A stretch of 64,000 nucleotides of DNA from Clostridium sp. CAG:510 (GTDB lineage Bacteria > Bacillota > Clostridia > Lachnospirales > Lachnospiraceae). Under the pieces are notes generated by a model. It was not told where the DNA came from, did no database searches, and was given only the letters and a program-made list of their open reading frames with translations. The position numbers and the translations under genes were made by a program. Shown in pieces: positions 42,605 through 50,405 of the stretch. Positions within the stretch are counted from its first letter, which is position 1. The number at the start of each line of letters is the position of its first letter. Location: positions 1-64,000 of the forward strand of contig FR880791.1 in assembly GCA_000434615.1 (NCBI GenBank), given 5' to 3'.

Positions 42605-42916
42605 AAAAACCCGCCTTCCCATACGTGATTCGTACAAGAAGACGGGAACTTGACCCGTGGTACCACTTCTCTTTATCCTTCCTTCACAGGAAAGACCTCT
42701 GCAAGTGCCTGTTAGCACTCTCCGCTATAACAGGCGGACCTGTTGCAGCCTAACCGTCCTGCCTTTGGGTCATCCCGCAAGCCGCCGGCTCAGTGCACTG
42801 CTCGGAAGCCATGTTCTCCAAAGTCCGTGTCTGTCTCCTTCCAGCCTGCATAAAAAACATGTCAGGGAGACTTCTCTGTAAGACCGTTCCAAGGGTACTC
42901 TCTTCGTCAACGCTTT
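42605..42916 (-). promoter_or_regulatory. T-box riboswitch leader of metG
   Basis: On the minus strand the T-box sequence GTGGTACCAC lies at 42666-42657. It is followed by the terminator CCCGTCTTC / GAAGGCGGG (42646-42638 with 42618-42610) and a T-run. A methionine codon ATG in the context GAACATGGC near 42813 is the likely specifier. Uncharged tRNA-Met would allow read-through into metG. Confidence 0.9.
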
Positions 42917-42922
42917 CTTTTA

Positions 42923-42951
42923 AGAATAGCACACATTACAAAATCTGTCAA
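42923..42951 (-). promoter_or_regulatory. metG promoter
   Basis: TTGACA (42951-42946), 17 bases, TATTCT (42928-42923); transcription would start near 42916. Confidence 0.8.
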
Positions 42952-42990
42952 AAAAGATTGTCGGTTTTATTCTGTCTCTTTTTCCCGGAT

Positions 42991-44175
42991 TTATTTGGAA
43001 AACATTATTTTTTCATCATTAAACATCCTGGTCAGGACAAAGGTAAGAATACCCGCATAAATCAGGTTGCATACCATGGTGAGCACCACATTCACGGTAC
43101 TGCACTGGAAAGAGAAAATGTCGTACATGCTTCTCACACTGTTAAATATCGGAATAAAGGAATAGGCAATGCTGCTCTCTCCGCCACCGCTGAACATGGG
43201 AATAAGACTGATACCCATTACGACAATCATAAGCGGCGAAATGGCGGTGCCCGCTGCCTTTACGCTCTTCGACATGGCGGAAATAATGGAAATTACCGCT
43301 ACTAAAAGCAGGACGGTTGTTAAAATCAGTCCCAAAAGCAGACCATAATCAGCCACACTGTATACACTGGCATCCATGCCGGAGCCTGCGTCCATTCCCA
43401 TCAGGTTCGGCAGGGAAAGCATGGTACCCAGGAAACTGGACAGACCGGACAGCAGTGCAATGGCGCTTAAGCTGATGATTTTGCCCAGTGCAAGAGAGCT
43501 TCTCTTCATGGGAGTAACAAGCAGGGTGGCGATGGTGCCTCTTTCCTTTTCCCCGGCAATGGACTCGGGTGCTACCGCCATACAGCCGCTGAACAGGAAA
43601 ATCATTAACAGCATGGGCAGCATCATGGAAAATATCTGACCCACCACGTCTTCCTTGGTGGCGCAGTCATACACACCGTCCCCGGCATTTATATCAAATT
43701 TGTTTGTCATGGATGCTTCATAGCTGTCTAAGAGGTCGTTTACCGTTCTCTTTATCTGTTCGGAGTCCGTTTTTGTGGAATTGTAGTAAATCTCCACATT
43801 GGGTGCAGCCACACCGCTTTTTACATCATAGGCTGCGATTTCCCCGGAAAAGTTCTCCGGGAATACCACCAGTACATCCGCTTCTTTATCCTGGATTTTC
43901 TGTTTTACGGCATCCGTATCCGCTTCCGCCGTATCTTTCCAGTCAGCGGAAAGCTCCTCAAAGGAGTTCTTCAGTTCGTCCGGCAGGTTTACCACATAAG
44001 CATCCGCCACATATGTGTCATCCGCCATGAACTGCTTCATCATGCCCTGCCCCATAATGGTATACATAATGTAAATCACAAGACCCGGCATAATAACGGT
44101 GGTAAAGAATAAATTTTTATCCCCGAAAAAGCGGGCAAATTCCTTTTTAATAATGGTCAGCATATCTTTTCTCAT
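42991..44175 (-). CDS. ABC-2 type (NatB-like) transporter permease
   Basis: 394 residues. A first membrane helix (about 23-42), a large extracytoplasmic domain (about 45-185), then five helices from about 188. Typical ABC-2 piece: AVAPESIAGEKERGTIATLLVTPMKRSSLALGKIISL. It overlaps the ATPase gene by 4 bases (ATGA), so translation is coupled. NatAB in Bacillus exports sodium; homologues may export other solutes or peptides. Confidence 0.9.
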   Translation of the reverse strand: MRKDMLTIIKKEFARFFGDKNLFFTTVIMPGLVIYIMYTIMGQGMMKQFMADDTYVADAYVVNLPDELKNSFEELSADWKDTAEADTDAVKQKIQDKEADVLVVFPENFSGEIAAYDVKSGVAAPNVEIYYNSTKTDSEQIKRTVNDLLDSYEASMTNKFDINAGDGVYDCATKEDVVGQIFSMMLPMLLMIFLFSGCMAVAPESIAGEKERGTIATLLVTPMKRSSLALGKIISLSAIALLSGLSSFLGTMLSLPNLMGMDAGSGMDASVYSVADYGLLLGLILTTVLLLVAVISIISAMSKSVKAAGTAISPLMIVVMGISLIPMFSGGGESSIAYSFIPIFNSVRSMYDIFSFQCSTVNVVLTMVCNLIYAGILTFVLTRMFNDEKIMFSK

Positions 44176-44948
44176 GCGATATCACCTGCTTTCTCTTTAT
44201 AAATCTCAAAAAATCTGTCCTCTAAGCTCATTCCCTGACAGATGGCATCCAGAGTATCGCATGCTTCCATGTGACCGTTGATGATAATTCCCACTCTGTC
44301 GCAGATTTTTTCAATCAGGCTGAAAATATGGGTGGACACGATAATGGTCTTGCCTTGTGCCTTCAAATCCAGCAAAAAGTCCGTCACCACCTTGGCGGTC
44401 AGAACATCCAGACCGTTTGTGGGCTCGTCGAAAATAATGATATCGGGGTCATGTACCAGAGAGATGGCAAGGGATGCCTTCTGCTTCATACCGGTGGACA
44501 GATTGCCTACCTTTACTTCGGCAAATTCATCAATGCCGAAACGCTTAAACAAAAGCTCTTTTCTCTGCTTTCTGCTCTCCGCATCCATACCGTGTAAATC
44601 CGCAAAGAAATCAAACAGATAATTGGGGGTAAAGAAATCCTCCAGCTTCAGCTCGCTGGTTAAAAATCCAATCTTGCTGCGCACTTCTTCCGGTTCCATT
44701 ACAATACTGGCACCGTCCAGTACGGCATCCCCGCCGTCCGGTCTGATCAGGGTTGCCAGCATACGCAGTGTAGTGGTCTTTCCGGCGCCGTTAGGCCCTA
44801 ACAGTCCGAACACTTCTCCTCTGTATGCGGTAAAGGAAAGGTCATTGACCGCCACCTTTACTTTTTCTTTAGTCTTTTCGATTTTCTGTTGTTTGGCAGA
44901 CAGCTTAAATGTCTTTTTCAAGCCCTGCACCTTCAATATTTCTTCCAT
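44172..44948 (-). CDS. ABC transporter ATP-binding protein (NatA-like)
   Basis: 258 residues. Walker A is GPNGAGKTTTLRMLA, the signature is LSTGMKQKASLAISLVHDPDI, and Walker B is IIFDEPTNGLD. A long Lys-rich N-terminus (KLSAKQQKIEKTKEKVK) inserts between the first strand and Walker A. Partner of the permease directly downstream. Confidence 0.92.
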   Translation of the reverse strand: MEEILKVQGLKKTFKLSAKQQKIEKTKEKVKVAVNDLSFTAYRGEVFGLLGPNGAGKTTTLRMLATLIRPDGGDAVLDGASIVMEPEEVRSKIGFLTSELKLEDFFTPNYLFDFFADLHGMDAESRKQRKELLFKRFGIDEFAEVKVGNLSTGMKQKASLAISLVHDPDIIIFDEPTNGLDVLTAKVVTDFLLDLKAQGKTIIVSTHIFSLIEKICDRVGIIINGHMEACDTLDAICQGMSLEDRFFEIYKEKAGDIA

Positions 44949-45050
44949 ATTCCCTCTTTTCCACGCACTTAGGCTGTATGCAGCCGTGCGTTACTTGCAT
45001 ATACGACCTGTGCGCTTTTGACCGCACAGGTCTGTGCCTTCCGGCTATTG

Positions 45051-45893
45051 TCAGTCATTCATCATCTTCTGTGCCTTTTTACAGGAAACATGATAGGTGA
45101 TTACCTGAATCATCCAGATAAATGCCGGCACCAGCATGGGCAGAAGACCAATCTCGATTACCATGCCTAACATCATGAAAATAAGCATGAATATCATGCA
45201 GGCGATACCCGTTACCTGAACGGTATGATAAGATGCAATTCCTATCTGACGGCGTTCCGCTTCATCGCAGCTGTCGTACCACTGCTTCTTGAATTTCTTA
45301 TCATACAGACTGCCTTTCTTTTCCGGGTTCATTTCCTTGATCATATTGACAATTACATGCTGCATATGAAAAGAACCGTATACATAGAGCAGAAAGAATG
45401 AAATGGTTATAACAAAGGAAACCATATCCTCCGCACATGGCAGACAATAGAAACCGATACCTGCGCATATGAAATTCATAATTACCATTACACTGGCAAG
45501 GAGCAGGGAAATATTCAGGGCATCGTCTATTCTGTCGTAATCCTCATCCAGATCCCTGCTTTCCTTCCGGATTTTCCGCGCTTTACGGTAAAAGTATTCC
45601 GAAGCTGCCCAGAACACTGCTCCCACTGCCACAGTAAGATAGCGGAACGGAATGGCAAGGTTTCTCTGTACCATCAGGAAAATTTCCGGAAAGGACAATT
45701 CCCTTGCCGCCATATAATCGTCAAGAAAACCCATCAGGAATCCCGCCGTCCCCCCTACGATGCCGCCAATTCCACAGAGTGCAATAAACTTCCAGTAAAA
45801 CTTTTTATCCTCTTTTTTAATCGTTTCCAGTCTTTTTGTATTTTTTTCCTGTCCCTTTTCTTCTGTTCTTTCTTCGTTTCTGACCTCATTCAT
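45051..45893 (-). CDS. DUF3169-like membrane protein
   Basis: 280 residues from MNEVRNEERTEE; the start overlaps the end of the XRE gene by eight bases. A charged N-terminus is followed by about six membrane helices. Conserved pieces are YDRIDDALNISLLLASVMVIMNFI, and the soluble segment DEAERRQIGIASYHTVQVTG which is typical of DUF3169 proteins. These proteins commonly pair with a small XRE regulator in Firmicutes, as here. Function unknown; a bacteriocin or peptide-immunity role has been guessed from context only. Confidence 0.7.
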   Translation of the reverse strand: MNEVRNEERTEEKGQEKNTKRLETIKKEDKKFYWKFIALCGIGGIVGGTAGFLMGFLDDYMAARELSFPEIFLMVQRNLAIPFRYLTVAVGAVFWAASEYFYRKARKIRKESRDLDEDYDRIDDALNISLLLASVMVIMNFICAGIGFYCLPCAEDMVSFVITISFFLLYVYGSFHMQHVIVNMIKEMNPEKKGSLYDKKFKKQWYDSCDEAERRQIGIASYHTVQVTGIACMIFMLIFMMLGMVIEIGLLPMLVPAFIWMIQVITYHVSCKKAQKMMND

Positions 45894-46107
45894 CTTCTTT
45901 TCCCTCTCCTTCCTCATATTCAAAAATATCCTCTACCCGCACACCGAAATATCCGGCAATCTTCAGTGCCAGAGTAACGGAAGGAGAATAATCTCCCCTT
46001 TCAATCAGGCTGATGGTCTGACGGCTGGCATCCACCATGCTTCCCAGCTCCTGCTGGTTAATGTTCTTTTTTGCCCTGTATTCTTTCAAATGATTTTTCA
46101 AAGGCAT
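45886..46107 (-). CDS. XRE family helix-turn-helix regulator
   Basis: 73 residues. HTH: LKEYRAKKNINQQELGSMVDASRQTISLIERGDYSPSVTLALKIAGYFGVRVEDIFEY, the full XRE fold with an acidic tail. It likely binds the two TGACAA-N6-TTGTCA sites before the operon. Overlaps the DUF3169 gene and lies 21 bases after the CPBP gene. Confidence 0.93.
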   Translation of the reverse strand: MPLKNHLKEYRAKKNINQQELGSMVDASRQTISLIERGDYSPSVTLALKIAGYFGVRVEDIFEYEEGEGKEDE

Positions 46108-46128
46108 ATGCTTTCCTCACATTCTTTC

Positions 46129-47172
46129 TTAAAACCCCACATAATTAGAGATAAAGGCAAACAGAATATAAATTATAAATAAAAGCATGCCCCAGTTAAT
46201 CCATGCTGCTGTGAATCCTCCCTTTGCCACATACTTCGGCGGCTTTACGAGGAAAAACTTCTTTTTGGCAAAGGCTACGATCAGAAGCACAATACCGGCG
46301 ATGGCAAGGCACGCTAAAAGTCCCAGCCATGCATATAAAACAATGAGTTTCGGAAGCATATCGCCCATTATCGCCTCTAAGTTGCCGCTTGCTTCCGCCG
46401 ATAACAGTTCATCGTATCCGGCCCACTGCAGGATACCGACAGAGCCGACGGATGTAGTCAGGTTTACCGCCATGTGTAAAAAGATGGTATATCGTATACG
46501 TCCGGTACGAATATAAATATAGGCAAACAGCATTCCTAAACCCGCCGCAAAAAAGCATTGGCTGAAATTTCCGTGGAACAGACCGAACATCAGGCCGGAA
46601 GTAAGAATTGCCATCCACTCTCCGTATTTTACAGTGCGGTCAATGATGAACTTACGGAAAATCATCTCCTCCACCATGGGCGCTAAAATCCCCACCGTAA
46701 GAATACGGTAAACCGGATTGGAATTTAACATCAGATTCTGCAGAGTAACGGCATCCGAAGAGCTGTTCCGGGTAAGCAGGCTAATTACGGTATCCAGTGC
46801 AGTACCGATTACCATGCCGACGGCGCAGATGCCGGCACACATAAGCGCCGCAACAATCCACTGTCCGAATTTCATCTTATGCTGCATAATTTTTACACGG
46901 TCCTTTTTGCCCCCTATTAACAAATATAAAACCGGAAAAGCAATCATATACATGGGAATGATCATCATCCCCCAGGTAAACCATTCCGCAACATAAACAC
47001 TTTCCCCAAACAATTCGGGAAGCGCCCATGCGTACAGGGTCTGTGCCGCCGCAACAATGACCGCATACAGGAAAATTTTCCATTCTACCCGGCAGTATGC
47101 CTTTCTCATGGGTTTCCTGTAGTCTTCCTGCGGTGCGCAGAGATTTCCATTGTTCTCAAATTGTCCTTCCAT
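46129..47172 (-). CDS. CPBP family intramembrane glutamic endopeptidase
   Basis: 347 residues from MEGQFENN preceded by GGAGG; eight membrane helices. The CPBP (Abi/Rce1-like) motifs are intact: APMVEEMIFRKFI (Glu168-Glu169 and Arg173, counting from this start) and FGLFHGNFSQ (His200), with a third motif FLHMAVNLTTS. In bacteria these act in peptide maturation, immunity to bacteriocins and regulation. It leads the CPBP-XRE-DUF3169 operon. Confidence 0.9.
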   Translation of the reverse strand: MEGQFENNGNLCAPQEDYRKPMRKAYCRVEWKIFLYAVIVAAAQTLYAWALPELFGESVYVAEWFTWGMMIIPMYMIAFPVLYLLIGGKKDRVKIMQHKMKFGQWIVAALMCAGICAVGMVIGTALDTVISLLTRNSSSDAVTLQNLMLNSNPVYRILTVGILAPMVEEMIFRKFIIDRTVKYGEWMAILTSGLMFGLFHGNFSQCFFAAGLGMLFAYIYIRTGRIRYTIFLHMAVNLTTSVGSVGILQWAGYDELLSAEASGNLEAIMGDMLPKLIVLYAWLGLLACLAIAGIVLLIVAFAKKKFFLVKPPKYVAKGGFTAAWINWGMLLFIIYILFAFISNYVGF

Positions 47173-47205
47173 TTGTTTTCCTCCTGACATTTATTTTTGT
47201 CATTC

Positions 47206-47254
47206 TGACAACTATCCTTGTCATATACAATATCATTGACAAAGAAAGTTGTCA
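47206..47254 (-). promoter_or_regulatory. CPBP operon promoter with two identical operators
   Basis: Two copies of TGACAA-N6-TTGTCA at 47206-47223 and 47237-47254, exactly 31 bp (three turns) apart. The minus-strand promoter TTGACA (47255-47250 region), 17 bases, TATTGT has its -35 inside the right copy; the left copy sits near the transcription start. A partial third copy TTGTCA-TTC-TGACAA lies at 47198-47211. Confidence 0.75.
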
Positions 47255-47286
47255 ATATGTATTTCAATATGCATCTAAAATAAAAA

Positions 47287-47316
47287 AGGCACTGCCTGCT
47301 TATGCTGGCAATGCCT
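47287..47316 (-). terminator. Terminator behind the GH26-like gene
   Basis: AGGCA-C-TGCC pairs with GGCA-A-TGCCT with one mismatch and a T-rich run follows on the minus strand. Confidence 0.7.
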
Positions 47317-47357
47317 GAAGGGAGAATTTTTATTTATTAAATAGATTTTCCGGAATC

Positions 47358-48800
47358 CTATGCGATAACGGGCTCAAAACGAAGTCTTATATCGGGCAGG
47401 CTCTTTAAGGTGTAATAGTAGTTTTCCTGCCAGTCTTCGCCCTGGGAAGGGTCATTTTCACCGGTTGCGGGCGGTGCGAAAATACGAAGCTTCATTGTGC
47501 AGGGGCCGTCCAGCTTTTTGTCGAAGAATGCAGGCATAAAGTCCACAAAGGTTACGCCGGGTGCTTTGTAGAACCAACGGCCGTTAATTTCGAGCATCAG
47601 GTTGGCATCCTTTAAGTCATCCTTGAAGTTAGCTTCCGCAAATACCGGGTCACCGTCAAAGGAAAGCTCCATTTCCACGCCTTCCGCATCCTCGGAGCCG
47701 CCCCAGCGGAGAGTTACGGGAAGTTCTTTTTCACCTTCATAAACCACACCGGGATTGAAGAATTCATCCTGAATAATATCTCTGTAAGCGGCAAGCAGCG
47801 GCTGTTCCACACCTACATCCGGGTTGTTGGGGTCGGTAATTTCCAGTCCCAGTCGGCCGTCATCGCGGAACTGGTAGAAGGTAAATCCGCTGAACCATCT
47901 TTCCGGGTCTTCCTTAATCAGACGGCAGAAATCCTGTACCATTTTCACCTGGTCGTAAGGTCCGGTGACATCGCCGTCGGCATTCATTTCGGACATTACC
48001 ATGGGCTTCTTTTTTCCGCCGCAGAGCTCTTTATAACGCTCATAGCTTTTTTTCGTCATTTCATATACATATTCCGCAGACTCCTTCTTGTGGGAGAAAT
48101 TGTCCTTTTCCGCCACTTCGTAAGGCCAGCCCCAGTTCAGCGCCATGTATTTGTCCACGGACCAGATATCGGTGGTGCGGACTGCTTCCGCAAATTCCTT
48201 CTCCTTGGTGATTTCGGAAGAATTGGGGTCTTCTGCTCCGCCAATGCAGAGAATGGTTCGCACATTGGGTGCATATTCCTTCAAAATCTTGTGGAAACGG
48301 ACAAAGAAATCCGCTACCTCCTGATAGGAAGCACGTTTGTTAAAGGAGAACCAGTCTCCGGTAGCTTCATGGTTCAGGCGGAGCATCATGCGTCCGAAGG
48401 TACGCAGGTTTTTCGCAATCGCAATAATGTGCTCATCCGTTACATGGGGGTCGCAGGTCAGGGTCAGTATAACATCCTGTCCATGGCGTCTGACATCGCG
48501 CATGCAGGTAAAAGCCTCCCCGTCCATATTGCCGTTCAGTCCGCCTCTGAAGGGGAAATAATTGTCGTAAGGATAATCCCATGCAAAGCTGATTTCTTTA
48601 TCGGCATAAGCATCCTGTGCTCTTGCTGGCCATGCTTCGTCCAGAGGGTAATAGCAGTACATCAGGTTGATGCCTCTGTGCGGTCTGTGAAGCTTCTGCA
48701 GGATATAATCCTGGTTCACGTAAAATCCTCTTTCGCTGCCGTCGCTTAAATCCACGGCAAATTTTGCGGGTGTTAATCTGACACCTTTTACATTGCTCAT
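47358..48800 (-). CDS. GH26-like (clan A) glycoside hydrolase
   Basis: 480 residues from MSNVKGVRLTP, with GGAGG upstream; no signal peptide, so intracellular. The N-terminal 300 residues look like a TIM barrel. MMLRLNHEATGDWFSFN (His149-Glu150 in the longer numbering) resembles the GH26 acid/base motif R-x-x-HE-x-N/T-G-x-WF. Glu276 in PMVMSEMNADGD is a plausible nucleophile. A C-terminal beta-sandwich starts near residue 350. Beta-mannanases belong to GH26, but secreted ones are usual; the substrate here could be an oligosaccharide taken up. Divergent from the GH32 gene. Confidence 0.6.
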   Translation of the reverse strand: MSNVKGVRLTPAKFAVDLSDGSERGFYVNQDYILQKLHRPHRGINLMYCYYPLDEAWPARAQDAYADKEISFAWDYPYDNYFPFRGGLNGNMDGEAFTCMRDVRRHGQDVILTLTCDPHVTDEHIIAIAKNLRTFGRMMLRLNHEATGDWFSFNKRASYQEVADFFVRFHKILKEYAPNVRTILCIGGAEDPNSSEITKEKEFAEAVRTTDIWSVDKYMALNWGWPYEVAEKDNFSHKKESAEYVYEMTKKSYERYKELCGGKKKPMVMSEMNADGDVTGPYDQVKMVQDFCRLIKEDPERWFSGFTFYQFRDDGRLGLEITDPNNPDVGVEQPLLAAYRDIIQDEFFNPGVVYEGEKELPVTLRWGGSEDAEGVEMELSFDGDPVFAEANFKDDLKDANLMLEINGRWFYKAPGVTFVDFMPAFFDKKLDGPCTMKLRIFAPPATGENDPSQGEDWQENYYYTLKSLPDIRLRFEPVIA

Positions 48801-49041
48801 TGACACATCCTCCATTGTCTTATTGTTTTCTATTGCATTTTCCTGTATTATCTCCTTATTTTATCTTGAATTGCTTTTTATGACTACTCAAATTTTTATC
48901 GTTGTTTTGCCTTACTTTTTATGTATCGCAGCTTTTCATCCGGGATTTTCATTCTAAAAGGACTGGTTCTTCCCGTCTCTTTTGTTTATAATGGTTTAAA
49001 ATCAGAATGTTTTACTGAAACAAACAGAAAGGTCGGTACTT

Positions 49042-50361
49042 ATGAACAACAATTCCTATCGTCAGAAACTGCATCTGGAGCCCCCTCAGGGCTGGATGAA
49101 CGACCCTAACGGTCTTTCTTATTTTGATAACAAATACCATGTTTACTTCCAGTACTCCCCCTTCGATGCCGAAGGCAGCGGTGACCGCGGCTGGGGCCAT
49201 TTTGAAAGCACCAATCTGGTAAACTGGACTTACACCGGCATGGTTATCCGCCCGGACATGCCTGCGGATAAGGACGGCGCCTATTCCGGCAGCGCCATTG
49301 TCTGCGGCGACTCCCTGGAAATTTTTTATACCGGTAATGTACTGGAAAACGGCGACTATGACTATACCACCGCCGGCAGAGGCGCCAATGTCATCCACGT
49401 ATCCACGAAGGACGGCCACACCATGAGTGAAAAGGAAGTCCTCCTCACCAATGCGGACTATCCCGATTTCTGCTGCTGCCATGTCCGCGACCCCAAGGTC
49501 TGGAAAGAGGGCGGTAAATACCATATGGTTCTGGGCGCCAGAACGAAAACGGACGAGGGCTGCGTCCTGCTCTATGAATCGGATGATCTGAAAAACTGGC
49601 GCTACACCGGTCATGATGCCGTGCCGGATTTTGCCTATATGTGGGAATGTCCCGACTGCTTCCGGGTGGACGGCCATCGCTACTTAAGTATTTCCCCGCA
49701 GGGACTGCCCACTTATGAGGAAAAATTCCAAAATCTGTACCAGTCCGGTTATTTTATCTACGATGATGCCCTGACGGACTTTGAAGAATGGGACTACGGC
49801 TTTGATTTTTATGCACCGCAGACCTTTGAAACACCGAACGGCAGAAGAATTCTGGTGGGCTGGATGGGCATCGGCGACTCCGCCTATGAAAACCTGACCG
49901 TTCCCCTGGGTTGGCAGCACTGTCTTACGGTTCCGAGGGAAATCACCAGACGGACGGACGGCGTGCTGCTGCAGAATCCCGTACCCGAAATTTTATCCTG
50001 GGCGGGCACAGGCTCCCCTGTTTCCGAAGAAAAATCCGTCGATGTTTCTCTGCCCTTCCTCTTTTACGGAGAAACCGGGGCTGCTTTTTCCATTGCCCTG
50101 TCGGATTTCTGCACCATGACCTATGAAGACGGTCTGTTCACCCTGCTGTTTACCGACATGTCTGTCAGTGGTGGCAGAACTCTCCGCAAATGCCGTCTGA
50201 AGGAATGCCGTAACATCCGCATTCTCGCCGACATGTCCAGTCTGGAGATTTACCTAAACGATGGGGAAAAGGTATTGAGCACCCGTTTTTATCCCAGAGA
50301 GGACAATGTAATTCTTTCCGTGAAAAAAATGAAAGGGGAGGTCTTCCCCTTTCATCTGTAA
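49042..50361 (+). CDS. GH32 glycoside hydrolase (sucrose/fructan hydrolase)
   Basis: 439 residues, no signal peptide, so cytosolic and acting on imported sucrose 6-phosphate or fructo-oligosaccharide. Catalytic nucleophile Asp21 in WMNDPNG, transition-state stabiliser Asp150 in RDPKVW, and acid/base Glu202 in WECPDC. C-terminal beta-sandwich from about 330. AGAAAGGTCGG precedes the ATG. TATAAT at 48987-48992 fits as its -10. No PTS or sucrose regulator is adjacent. Confidence 0.93.
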   Translation: MNNNSYRQKLHLEPPQGWMNDPNGLSYFDNKYHVYFQYSPFDAEGSGDRGWGHFESTNLVNWTYTGMVIRPDMPADKDGAYSGSAIVCGDSLEIFYTGNVLENGDYDYTTAGRGANVIHVSTKDGHTMSEKEVLLTNADYPDFCCCHVRDPKVWKEGGKYHMVLGARTKTDEGCVLLYESDDLKNWRYTGHDAVPDFAYMWECPDCFRVDGHRYLSISPQGLPTYEEKFQNLYQSGYFIYDDALTDFEEWDYGFDFYAPQTFETPNGRRILVGWMGIGDSAYENLTVPLGWQHCLTVPREITRRTDGVLLQNPVPEILSWAGTGSPVSEEKSVDVSLPFLFYGETGAAFSIALSDFCTMTYEDGLFTLLFTDMSVSGGRTLRKCRLKECRNIRILADMSSLEIYLNDGEKVLSTRFYPREDNVILSVKKMKGEVFPFHL

Positions 50362-50364
50362 GTG

Positions 50365-50396
50365 ACAGCCGCCTTAACGGGCGGCTGTTATTTTTT
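50365..50396 (+). terminator. Terminator behind the GH32 gene
   Basis: A 9-bp GC stem (50365-50373 with 50380-50388), 6-base loop, then TATTTTTT. Convergent with the protease gene end at 50406. Confidence 0.9.
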
Positions 50397-50405
50397 GCAT
50401 TGCGC

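Noticed and set aside
48816..49041. Operators for the two glycosidase genes
   Set aside because: Only a short GTTT/AAAC repeat near 49012 is seen; too weak to call.
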